A stretch of 64,000 nucleotides of DNA. Source: Thermogemmata fonticola. GTDB taxonomy: Bacteria > Planctomycetota > Planctomycetia > Gemmatales > Gemmataceae. The stretch covers positions 1 to 64,000 of the forward strand of contig NZ_JACEFB010000006.1 in NCBI RefSeq assembly GCF_013694095.1, read 5' to 3'. The position numbers and the translations under genes were made by a program. Under the pieces are notes generated by a model. That model ran no database searches. It saw only the letters and a program-made list of their open reading frames with translations, and was not told where the DNA came from. Position 1 is the stretch's first letter; every line of letters starts with the position of its first letter. Positions 8,778 to 17,331 of this stretch are shown here, in pieces.

Positions 8778-10301
8778 ATGACCGCTCCAGCCTCGATGAC
8801 TGTGCCTTACCGCCTTGTGGTGGGTCTGGAAGTTCACGTCCAACTGCTGACGCGTACCAAACTCTTTTGCGGTTGCCGTAATCAGTTTGGACTACCTCCC
8901 AACTCCGCGACTTGCCCGGTATGTTTGGGTCTGCCGGGGGCTTTGCCGGTGATGAATGAGCAGGCCTTCCGCTTGGCTCTGCGGGCTGCTCTGGCGCTCA
9001 ACTGCACCATCGCTCGCCATCCCCATCATCCCCCTGGCTTTACCAAATGGGATCGCAAAAACTACTATTACCCCGATCTGCCTAAGAATTACCAGATCAG
9101 TCAGTACGACCTGCCCTTCAGTCACGACGGCTGGCTGGAAATCAATGTGGCAGCCGATCCTAAGAAGGACTACGTTCCTAAACGCATCGGCATCATCCGG
9201 GTGCATCTCGAAGAAGATGCTGGCAAAAACCTCCACGATGAAACGGGACGGGGCGGGGACTCCCTCGTGGACCTCAATCGGGCCGGTACCCCCCTCCTGG
9301 AGATCGTTACCCATCCCCACATGAACTCCCCAGAGGAAGCAATCGCTTTCTTGGAGGAAATCCGCTTGCTCCTGCGGGAAATCGGTGTCTCGGATTGCGA
9401 GATGCAAGAGGGATCGCTGCGGTGCGATGCCAACGTCAACGTCCATATTCCGGCGGAGGAAGAACCGGGAGGCTATGTGGCGACTCCGATCGTGGAGATC
9501 AAAAATCTCAACAGTTTCCGGGCAGTGGGCCGGGCCTTGGCTTACGAAGGACGCCGCCAATTCGAGGAGTATCAGCGCCAGCCCCAACACTATCGCCTCG
9601 GCAAGCTTCTCAAAACGACAGCGGGATGGGACGATGCTCGCGGTGTCACCGTTGTGCAACGACACAAGGAAGAGGCGGCCGATTACCGTTACTTTCCCGA
9701 ACCGGACCTGGTGCCCGTCATTGTTTCTGATCGCTGGCTGGAGGAGGTCCGCGCCGAGATGGGGGAATTGCCCCAGCAGCAACGCCAACGCTTGGTTAGC
9801 CAATATGGCCTGACGGCTTATGATGCCCAGGTTCTCACCGCCAAGGGGCGGGCGATGGTCGCCTACTTTGAGAAAGCGGCCGCTATATTGGGCGATGCTC
9901 GTTTGGTAGCCAACCGGATGAGTGACTTGATTTATCCAGCATTGACGGAACGCAAGGAAGAGATCACAACCTTTCCCATCGGTCCCGAGGCATTTGCGAA
10001 CTTTCTCCGCCAGGCGCCTGGCAATTCCCAGGATCGCCGAGATGTTTTCGCCATCATGCTGCGCGACGGAGTCGATGTGGCCGAAGCCAAGCGGCGAGCC
10101 GGGATCAAAGAATGGGATGAAGCGGCCTTACGGGACGCCGTGCAACAAGCCATTGCTGCCAATCCCAAGGCTGTCAGCGACTTCAAAAAGGGGAAAGAAG
10201 CGGCCAAGATGGCTATCGTCGGTGCCGTCATGAAGGCGAATAAAGGGGCGCCCAATGATCTGGTTCGACGTCTTGTGGATGAAGCCTTGATGCAGAGTTG
10301 A
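8778..10301 (+). CDS. gatB: Asp-tRNA(Asn)/Glu-tRNA(Gln) amidotransferase subunit B
   Basis: GatB is the subunit of the GatCAB amidotransferase that activates misacylated Glu-tRNA(Gln) or Asp-tRNA(Asn) for amidation. Visible hallmarks are the N-terminal VVGLEVHVQL, the zinc-type cysteines in FCGCRNQF and ATCPVCLGLPGALP, the DLPKNYQISQYD segment, HLEEDAGK, DLNRAGTPLLEIV, the SLRCDANVN motif and a C-terminal YqeY-like tail (KAVSDFKKGKEAAK). The length of 507 residues is normal. A GTG two codons upstream (8772) is an alternative start. gatA and gatC are not nearby, so the complex is encoded at dispersed loci. Confidence 0.97.
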   Translation: MTAPASMTVPYRLVVGLEVHVQLLTRTKLFCGCRNQFGLPPNSATCPVCLGLPGALPVMNEQAFRLALRAALALNCTIARHPHHPPGFTKWDRKNYYYPDLPKNYQISQYDLPFSHDGWLEINVAADPKKDYVPKRIGIIRVHLEEDAGKNLHDETGRGGDSLVDLNRAGTPLLEIVTHPHMNSPEEAIAFLEEIRLLLREIGVSDCEMQEGSLRCDANVNVHIPAEEEPGGYVATPIVEIKNLNSFRAVGRALAYEGRRQFEEYQRQPQHYRLGKLLKTTAGWDDARGVTVVQRHKEEAADYRYFPEPDLVPVIVSDRWLEEVRAEMGELPQQQRQRLVSQYGLTAYDAQVLTAKGRAMVAYFEKAAAILGDARLVANRMSDLIYPALTERKEEITTFPIGPEAFANFLRQAPGNSQDRRDVFAIMLRDGVDVAEAKRRAGIKEWDEAALRDAVQQAIAANPKAVSDFKKGKEAAKMAIVGAVMKANKGAPNDLVRRLVDEALMQS

Positions 10302-10438
10302 AGGCTTTTACCGCCGCTGTTCCCAAAAGTAACTGCCAATATGCCCAGTCTTCCCTGATGAACGTGATCTGCACATCCCGTAGACCCTGCGAAAGAGTCC
10401 GTCCTCGCACGGAAACGATGTTCTTCCCTGGAATTGAA

Positions 10439-10741
10439 TTACTGAGGAGGACGCGGCAAAGGATCGTCCTTGGGCTTGGGGAAATCGGTATGTCGGGAAG
10501 CACGCTCCTCGCGCTGTTCCTCGTAAAGTTTAATGGCTGCCTGGGCTTTCTCGGCATCCTTCCGTTGGACCCATAGTTCGACCACATCCGGAATTGCCGA
10601 ACCAAAACTGGCCAACAATTCTTCGCCGACAACCCGTGCTGGAATGCCTGCCTCCTGCAGAATCTGCTGGTAAATCTCCGCCGTGACGTAAGGGCCGGAG
10701 TAAACCCGAACAATATCCTCCGGATGCTCTTCTACCGGCAT
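10439..10741 (-). CDS. DUF2007-type putative signal-transducing protein
   Basis: The 100-residue protein resembles the DUF2007 family: an N-terminal beta strand (DIVRVYSGPYVTAEIYQQIL), an amphipathic helix, EAGIPARVVGEE, then VELWVQRKDAEKAQAAI. These small domains resemble the PII/ACT ferredoxin-like fold, but their role is not established. The C-terminal 25 residues are charged and proline-rich, probably disordered. It is convergent with gatB and separated from it by 137 bases that hold nothing obvious. Confidence 0.75.
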   Translation of the reverse strand: MPVEEHPEDIVRVYSGPYVTAEIYQQILQEAGIPARVVGEELLASFGSAIPDVVELWVQRKDAEKAQAAIKLYEEQREERASRHTDFPKPKDDPLPRPPQ

Positions 10742-11191
10742 GAGCTACACTCCTGGAATTCCAAAAAGGGTCTTGTTCCAGTATCCGTTGCAGGAGGTCG
10801 CCTGAGAGCCGCCAAAACGCCTCCTGCTCTACCCCTGGGCGTTCCATATTTTCAAGGCAACAATCGCTCCCTCAGTCCACCTTTACTGACTACTTTATCA
10901 CTTCCGGTTTAGGCTAGCAGCACGATTTCCCGCGGCAACTGACCTTTTCCTGAGCATTACGCACCGTTTACTTAGGATGGGGATGATTGCGGCGGATTTT
11001 CTATAACAACGCCCCACAACTGCGAATAACTCATCAGAGGAGTAGAATACTTATCATATAGGTGGCGGAACGGATTCAAGCTGATAGAATTTTGCAGCCG
11101 ATCGGTTGATCATTCAGCTTACAGAGGCGGAAGTAAGTCGCTCACGGATTTAGGAGGTGAGGGGAGTCCAGGAAAAGGGGCAGGAGTTCCC
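10742..11191. other. intergenic region, no gene seen
   Basis: 450 bases lie between divergent genes. The left part is GC-rich and contains short shadow frames. The part around 10990-11060 is AT-richer (for example TAGAATACTTATCATATAGG at 11042-11061) and is the likely promoter area for the downstream membrane-protein gene, though no clear -35/-10 pair can be assigned. Confidence 0.4.
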
Positions 11192-11809
11192 ATGGATGCG
11201 ATGACGGTCTGGCAGGAACTGGAACAACGTGTGAGCCGGCTAGAAGAAGCTCTGGCCCGACAAACGGTGGTGGTCGAGGAAGAAGCTGTGGTGCAAAAGG
11301 TGTTGAGTCGTCTCAAGGCTTTGGCCGCGGAACGCCGCCATCAACCCCGCAGCGCCGAAGATGGTCTAATCCTGACTCCCCCGCCGCCTTCCTCTGTGGT
11401 TCCCCTTCCCCCGGAGCCTCCGCCGGAGGGAACGATCTTGCCAATGCAAACTTCTCAATCCCAAGCTGAGGCAGGGAACATCCCCCCTGATACCACCGCT
11501 TCCTCCCATCGCCTCTGGAGTTGGCTGCAATCTCTGGCGGATCTTCGTCTAGTATTGGCCATGTACTTTGATCCCCACTACCGCATGAGCCGCCTGACGC
11601 AATTGGGGCTGTTGGCCCTCGTGGGACTTATCGTATTTGACTACTTCTTCTTCGCTGTTTGGTTTACCGTGCCTTTTGTCAGTCCCATCCTGGAACGCCT
11701 GTTAATCGTCATCGCCACTCTGATTGCCTACAAACTCATCAAACTGGAACTGATCCGTTACCGCCGCGTGCGGGACTATATGAGCCGCTGGTACAATCGC
11801 CCCTTGTAG
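11192..11809 (+). CDS. small membrane protein with N-terminal coiled coil, unknown function
   Basis: The 205-residue protein starts with a predicted coiled coil (WQELEQRVSRLEEALARQ and following). A proline-rich linker (TPPPPSSVVPLPPEPPPEG) comes next, then two closely spaced hydrophobic segments, LGLLALVGLIVFDYFFFAVW and LERLLIVIATLIAYKLI, and a basic C-terminal tail. It is probably an inner-membrane protein with its coiled coil in the cytoplasm. No family is recognised. It precedes pdxJ by about 70 bases on the same strand, so the two may be co-transcribed; a functional link is not implied. Confidence 0.7.
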   Translation: MDAMTVWQELEQRVSRLEEALARQTVVVEEEAVVQKVLSRLKALAAERRHQPRSAEDGLILTPPPPSSVVPLPPEPPPEGTILPMQTSQSQAEAGNIPPDTTASSHRLWSWLQSLADLRLVLAMYFDPHYRMSRLTQLGLLALVGLIVFDYFFFAVWFTVPFVSPILERLLIVIATLIAYKLIKLELIRYRRVRDYMSRWYNRPL

Positions 11810-11879
11810 GTTCCATGCCGCATGATACGGGGAACGAACACGGAGTCGTTAGGAACAAGCACACGTGGGACGAGAGGTG

Positions 11880-12629
11880 ATGCACACGACCAGTAATGTA
11901 CGATTGGGTGTCAACATTGATCACGTGGCCACGGTGCGTCAAGCCCGGCGGGCAAAGGAACCCGACCCGGTAGCGGCTGCCATTCTGGCCACCTTAGGGG
12001 GCGCGGATGGCATTACAGTTCACCTCCGTGAGGACCGCCGTCATATTCAGGACCGCGATCTCTTTGTGCTGCGAGAGATCGTGACCACACGCCTGAATCT
12101 GGAAATGTCCGTAGCCGATGAGATCGTAGCGATTGCCTTGAAAGTCCGCCCAGATGAAGCCACCTTGGTCCCGGAACGTCGGCAAGAATTGACGACTGAG
12201 GGCGGTCTGGATGTGATCGCTCATGAATCAGCGGTTCGTGCTGTAGTGGATCGTCTCAAGGAAACGGGTATCTCGGTCTCGCTCTTTATTGATCCGGAAC
12301 CCGCGCAGATCGAGGCAGCCTGCCGGGTGGGAGCCGAGGCCGTCGAGTTGCAAACTGCCAGCTATTCGGAAGCGAGGACTGCCAATGCTCAAATCGCCGA
12401 GCTGGAGAAGCTGCGCCAGGCAGCGCATCGCGCGGCGGAACAAGGACTGCACGTCCACATGGGTCATGGCCTCAACTATAGCAACGTCATCCCGATTGTG
12501 CAAATTCCAGAAGTGGAGGAATTGAACATCGGACATAGCATCGTCTCCCGCGCTGTTCTTGTAGGCATGGAACGGGCTGTTCGGGAAATGAAAGACATTC
12601 TTCTACGCTATCGTCAAGCGATAATGTAG
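11880..12629 (+). CDS. pdxJ: pyridoxine 5'-phosphate synthase
   Basis: PdxJ condenses 3-amino-2-oxopropyl phosphate with 1-deoxyxylulose 5-phosphate in vitamin B6 synthesis. The family signatures are clear: [16 protein letters not shown] at the N-terminus, [46 protein letters not shown] and GHGLNYSNV near the end, closing with [14 protein letters not shown]. The length of 249 residues is normal for this TIM barrel. ATG 11880 (GAGAGG upstream) is preferred; a GTG at 11865 would add five residues. No acpS or other B6 genes are adjacent. Confidence 0.97.
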   Translation: MHTTSNVRLGVNIDHVATVRQARRAKEPDPVAAAILATLGGADGITVHLREDRRHIQDRDLFVLREIVTTRLNLEMSVADEIVAIALKVRPDEATLVPERRQELTTEGGLDVIAHESAVRAVVDRLKETGISVSLFIDPEPAQIEAACRVGAEAVELQTASYSEARTANAQIAELEKLRQAAHRAAEQGLHVHMGHGLNYSNVIPIVQIPEVEELNIGHSIVSRAVLVGMERAVREMKDILLRYRQAIM

Positions 12630-12898
12630 GAGGTTCTTTTTCCATTCCTCCTGTAAGGTTTACTGGACTGCAATGAAGCAATCGCTATTCCGCTGGGAGT
12701 CGTGACGCCAACGTTGCGCTGACCACAGCGGGGGACATGAAGCTTTTCTTCAACGTTCCGCCTCACCGAGATATGAGTCCCGCGGTATCTGGATCGCAAC
12801 AAAACTGATACCCAAACAAAGTATCCCAAGAGAGGAAGTGTAACATGTTGAGGATGACCAGAGCAGAGGTTTGAATTCAGAAAGCAGCGGGGTAGAGT

Positions 12899-13948
12899 TC
12901 AAGGGGATTTGGGCTTGGAATACGTGATCTGAGCGTTCCGGCGGAGTTGCTGGAGTGTTTGTTCCCGGAGATGCTCGGCGAAGGCTTCCAGAACTTCGGG
13001 CAGGCATTCCTCCAAAGGAGGAGCGGGACGGTAGGTACGTTCATGGACGTAAAACAAGTGGAAACCCAACTCCGACTCGATCACAGGGCTGAGTGTCCTC
13101 ACGGGGAGTGTAAAAGCGTGTTGAAGCCAGCGTTCATCGTGGGGTATTGCGTGCCGGCTCCAGGTGCCTAAATCTCCGCCGGAAGAAGCGCTTGGGCAGT
13201 GGGAATACCGCCGGGCCGCTGAGGCAAAGTCGAGGCGCTGCGACATAATTTGTTCCCGCAATAATTCCAATCGCTTCTTGAGGCGTTGGCGTTCTCCTGC
13301 ACTGGCGTGAGGATCAATCCGCAAGAGAATGTGACTGGCATGGGCAGTTGTACGTTCGAATCGCTCCTTGTGCGTGTGATAAAACACTCGGAGACGATCA
13401 TCGGTCGCTTCCCGCTGGACGTAGCGTTGCCAACGGCTGTGGAGCGACCATAGGTTTTGTAGGTATTCTTCCGTGGTACCTATCTCGCGGCAGTAGTCGG
13501 CCAGGGTTCGCTGTTCGCGCCGCAAGCGTTGGATGAGCAAGTCCTTTTGTGTTGCAATCACTTGCGGCTCCACGGGGATGTTGTGCCGGTCTAAGAATTG
13601 TTCCAGCAGCTTATCATCAATCAGGTCATTGAGGATAGCGGTGCGGAGTGCATCGCGGTCCCGGTTTGTCAAGGGGAGTTGGCGGACCGCCGCCGCCAAA
13701 GCCGCTTCCAAAGCGGTGCGGGGAATCGGTGCCCCGTTGACATATGCCACGGTTTCCTCAGCGGCAGAGGAAGATGACGGGGAGGAGGTGGTCGGGTCTG
13801 GGTGGGCGGGAGCCAGATTTACCGGAGGAGGGTCAGCGACATCGCTGCGGGTGGCCGCGGACACGCCCTTGGGGAGAAGGCCAAAGCAGAAAGCAGCCAA
13901 GGAAGGGAAGAAAAGCAAGGAAGGGAAGAAAAGGTTGGGCCAGAGCAT
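12899..13948 (-). CDS. parvulin-type peptidyl-prolyl isomerase (SurA/PrsA-like), exported
   Basis: The 349-residue protein has a hydrophobic N-terminal export signal (LLFFPSLAAFCFGLLP), a proline-rich linker, and a SurA-N-type chaperone helix region (AYVNGAPIPRTALEAAL then LNDLIDDKLLEQFL). A parvulin domain follows: ASHILLRIDPHA, RYSHCPSASSGGDLGTWSR and ESELGFHLFYVHER. Parvulins catalyse prolyl isomerisation and act as periplasmic foldases. With bamA in the same window it probably serves outer-membrane or secreted protein folding, though the two genes are not in one operon. The C-terminal helix (EVLEAFAEHLREQTLQQL) resembles the closing chaperone segment of SurA. Confidence 0.88.
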   Translation of the reverse strand: MLWPNLFFPSLLFFPSLAAFCFGLLPKGVSAATRSDVADPPPVNLAPAHPDPTTSSPSSSSAAEETVAYVNGAPIPRTALEAALAAAVRQLPLTNRDRDALRTAILNDLIDDKLLEQFLDRHNIPVEPQVIATQKDLLIQRLRREQRTLADYCREIGTTEEYLQNLWSLHSRWQRYVQREATDDRLRVFYHTHKERFERTTAHASHILLRIDPHASAGERQRLKKRLELLREQIMSQRLDFASAARRYSHCPSASSGGDLGTWSRHAIPHDERWLQHAFTLPVRTLSPVIESELGFHLFYVHERTYRPAPPLEECLPEVLEAFAEHLREQTLQQLRRNAQITYSKPKSP

Positions 13949-14059
13949 GGAGGAACACCTCCCTTTATCGTACAGCTTGAGGCGGGTCGGTAAGGGCGTA
14001 TATCGGTACCCTGCGGAAAGGGCAACGCGAGTCCGGCTGAGATGCTATAAGATGGCAGT

Positions 14060-14794
14060 ATGGGGGACCGCAAGATTCCAAGATTGGCAATGGCAGAGAT
14101 TCCGCCGGCGGTAGAACACCGGGTGCGCCTTTTGCGACAGTTGCAGCCCGGCGAATTGCTCATTCACGAGATCTACCGGAGTATCCAAGGGGAATCTACG
14201 TTTGCTGGTCTGCCTTGTGTGTTTGTCCGGTTGGCGGTGTGCGACCTTCGTTGCACCTGGTGTGATACACCCCATGCTTTTACCCAAGGGCAACCGCTGC
14301 GACGTGAACAGGTGGTGCGTCAGGTTCTCGACTATCACTGTCCTCTGGTCGAAATTACAGGTGGGGAACCCCTACTGCAACAGGAGGTGTACCCGCTCAT
14401 GCGGGAACTGGCCGATGCGGGATGCACGGTGCTCCTGGAAACCAGCGGCGCTCACGATGTCTCCGCAGTGGATTCCCGAGTCCATATCATCATGGACTTG
14501 AAATGTCCAGACAGCGGCGAATGTGAACGGAATTACTGGCCTAACCTAGAGGTCCTCAAACCTACCGATCAGATCAAATTTGTCGTGGCCAGTCGCAGAG
14601 ACTGGGAATGGGCGGAACAGACCATTCGGGAACATGGCCTCGAGGAGCGTTTCCAGTGTTTGGTCAGTCCTGCCTTTGGCCGGGTCACACCGCTAGAAGT
14701 GGTCACATGGCTCCTGGAGTCAGGCTTGCAGCAGGTTCGATTTCAGTTGCAGTTGCACAAGTACGTGTGGGAACCGACAACACGGGGCGTTTGA
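14060..14794 (+). CDS. queE: 7-carboxy-7-deazaguanine synthase (radical SAM)
   Basis: QueE converts 6-carboxytetrahydropterin to 7-carboxy-7-deazaguanine in queuosine and preQ1 synthesis. The evidence is IHEIYRSIQGESTFAGLP followed by a radical-SAM cysteine motif C-D-L-R-C-T-W-C (CxxxCxxC), DTPHAF, the EITGGEPLLQ element and DLKCPDSGE. The length of 244 residues fits. A second in-frame ATG at 14090 is a possible start. No queC, queD or queF is adjacent. Confidence 0.93.
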   Translation: MGDRKIPRLAMAEIPPAVEHRVRLLRQLQPGELLIHEIYRSIQGESTFAGLPCVFVRLAVCDLRCTWCDTPHAFTQGQPLRREQVVRQVLDYHCPLVEITGGEPLLQQEVYPLMRELADAGCTVLLETSGAHDVSAVDSRVHIIMDLKCPDSGECERNYWPNLEVLKPTDQIKFVVASRRDWEWAEQTIREHGLEERFQCLVSPAFGRVTPLEVVTWLLESGLQQVRFQLQLHKYVWEPTTRGV

Positions 14795-14857
14795 TTGGGG
14801 TAAGTTTTATCGTCAGGGGATTGTCTACTGGGGGCAGGGGTGCTATAGGACCAATCC

Positions 14858-15340
14858 TCATTCGGCGATGAGGAGGGCGGCGGCGTGGGGAGAATGGTTC
14901 AACTGTTGAAGCGCCGCCGACAGGGAATGGATACCTTGGGTTTCCGGATCCAAAATCTGATAAGGCAGTTGCCACGCCTGAACGGCAGCTTCGGCGAAGC
15001 GAGCGGCACTATCCTGACTTTGCCCGGCTTTCCAAGCCCGATAGCTGCGCAATCCGATGAGCAATTTCAGAGGTAGTTGCAGATCATAAACCACATTCCG
15101 CAAGGCATCTCCTGCCTCGAAAAAGCCGGTGGATTGAAGAATCACTAAGGGTCGGGCTTCGCCTAGCAGTAGCCCCGCTGCCACTCCGATAGCCTCTCCT
15201 TCTCGGGTGACACGAATCAGGGGCAACGAGGAACGACACAAAGGTTCGTCCCAGGCCCCAAAAAAGCTATCGGGAATCCAGACGACATGAGTAAACCCCG
15301 CAGTTTCTAACGCTGCGACGGCTTCCTGAGCAGACCACAT
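14858..15340 (-). CDS. ThDP-enzyme Pyr-domain protein, similar to sulfopyruvate/phosphonopyruvate decarboxylase alpha part
   Basis: The 160-residue protein resembles the N-terminal (Pyr) domain of thiamine-diphosphate decarboxylases such as ComD or phosphonopyruvate decarboxylase. It has VWIPDSFFG, then VTREGEAIGVAAGLLLG with the Glu that would activate the cofactor, and VILQSTGFFEAGDALRNVV. In two-subunit decarboxylases a separate PP-domain subunit binds the diphosphate, and no such gene is seen next door. It is convergent with queE and divergent from the membrane-protein gene. The substrate is unknown; the partner may be encoded elsewhere. Confidence 0.75.
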   Translation of the reverse strand: MWSAQEAVAALETAGFTHVVWIPDSFFGAWDEPLCRSSLPLIRVTREGEAIGVAAGLLLGEARPLVILQSTGFFEAGDALRNVVYDLQLPLKLLIGLRSYRAWKAGQSQDSAARFAEAAVQAWQLPYQILDPETQGIHSLSAALQQLNHSPHAAALLIAE

Positions 15341-15422
15341 CGGCGGTCCTCGCGGGCTTATCCCCCCATGGGGTTATTTCTTATCATCCTCCAGATGAAG
15401 TTATTCTTATCTGGGGAAACGT

Positions 15423-17152
15423 GTGGCCGAACGACTCGGTCGTTCGGAACAGGACGTTCCTACCTGGATCTACTACGAAGAATACGGTGGAGAGTGTTGT
15501 TGGGGAGGGCAGCCTTCCGTGGTGGACGCTTCTTCGAGGACGGACGCAGCAGCGCAGCCTGGTACGAGGCACTGGTGGCGATACGCTGAAGGTTTGTTAT
15601 TCGCTGTCCTTTTTGCCCTTGCTCACACTCAGTCGCCGTTGTTTTACTCCAACCAAAACCAGTACTTGTTGCATGGGTTGGCGTCGGCAGGCGTCGGTTA
15701 CCTTCGGGAGGATTGGCTAGCGAATACCCGTGATCCGACGCCGGTTTTCTCGTATCTGGTGGCTGGGGTTTACACGCATTTCGGTCCCCTCAGCCTGCAC
15801 TTGGCTTACTTCGTGCTACTGATGGTGTATTTCCTGAGCTTTCGCTGCCTGATCGCCGCTTTGCCATTTTGGCGAGATACGCTAGCTGCACGCTGGGGAT
15901 TTGCCGCCCTTTTCACCTTGGCTCATGCGGCTGGACCGCGATTGCTGTCGGTGATCCTAACGGGTACCGATTACCCCTGGTATTTGCAGTGTGGGGTGGC
16001 CAATCAGTATCTTTTGGGTCCCGGCCTACAGCCGTCGGCGTTTGGTGTTCTGCTGGTAAGTGGTGTGGCGGCGTTTGCTCAGGGTCGGACCGTGTGGGCT
16101 GCCATCCTCACCGCGGCATCGTGTGTGTTTCACTTCACCTACTTTCTGCCGCTGACTCTGTTGTTGATGGGATACATCGGGGTGACGCTGGGGGAAAAGC
16201 AGGGGCCAGGGGCAGGCCGACGGGCGTTTGCTATGATGGCGGCCGCTTCGATCCTTTGCTTGCCGATCGCTACCTACTCCCTGTTCACCTTCGGTTCTGC
16301 CAATCCGCAGACTTGGGGTGAAGCCCAACGGATTCTGGTGGAAGTACGCATTCCTCACCATGCCGTGATTGATCGTTGGTTTGCCGGGGCGGATGCCTGC
16401 CAATTGGTCTGGATTTCTTGTGGTTTGTGGCTTGTGCGATGTTGCCCTTGGGGTAGAGCGCTCATTGTCGCTGCACTGATAGGTTTGGTGTTATCGTTGG
16501 TACAATACGGCACCCAATCCCATCTCCTGGCGTTGTTATTCCCGTGGCGAATCTCTGCACTGCTAGTTCCCACAGCCACGGCGGTCCTGGCAGCAAGACT
16601 GGCACAAGCACTGACCCTGTACCCCGGCGTAACATATGTGTCTGGCATCCTGTGCGGGGGCTTGGCTGCGATTGGGGTCGCAACGATGCTCCAGGGTTGG
16701 GGATATCAGATGAGTCCGGATGAGGAGGGCTTATTGGGCTATGTCAGGAACCACGTGCAAGCCGGGGAAACCTATCTGTTGCCTATCCGCTTTCCGGCTG
16801 TCCGACAGGGTCGAGGTACAGCCTCGACAACGTTTACACCGCCGCCGCGACCCCGACCGGGATCTCCCCTCATTCCGGTGGACCTCCAACGCTTCCGCTT
16901 GGCGACCGGTGCCCCCATTTACGTCGATTTCAATCCATCCCTTATTACGATCTTGAAGTGCTGGAGTGGTATCGCCGCATGAAACAATGCGAGGAATGGT
17001 ACGCCGGAGGGTGGGATTCCCCGTTCCGCCATGAGGAGTTGAAAGCGGAGGGTATTACCCACGTGGTGGCTCCCGCAGCTCAGCATCTTGCCGCAGACTA
17101 CCTGCGTGTTGTGTATCGGGATCACGCCTACATTCTTTACCGTGTCGAATGA
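15423..17152 (+). pseudogene. polytopic membrane protein interrupted by a one-base frameshift near the C-terminus
   Basis: The first frame (15423-16982, GTG start) encodes a polytopic membrane protein of about 500 residues with roughly ten hydrophobic segments, resembling glycosyltransferase-like planctomycete membrane proteins. After VDF (codon ending 16931) this frame degenerates and stops at 16982. The -1 frame continues the protein sensibly from 16931 (SIPYYDLEVLEWYRRM) to a stop at 17152, ending DHAYILYRVE. Adding one A to TTCAATCC would give VDFKSIPYYDLEVLEWY, a motif I recall from the C-terminal domain of planctomycete membrane proteins (DUF6798-like). This is either a recent inactivating deletion or a sequence error. 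A programmed shift is unlikely because there is no slippery heptamer. Confidence 0.75.
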
Positions 17153-17331
17153 GCCGGAATCTTGGACCGCATTGAGCGCCTCTACCTCCGGACGGCGTGG
17201 ATGAGCCGGATTCGGGGGGCGCCAGATTATGCCGTATTTCTGAACACCGAATGATCCAGCCGATCGCCTGGTGTAGGGGACACATCAGAAGCCCAGCTTA
17301 AGCGAGACTGGGGGCGGAATTGAAGAGTTTG

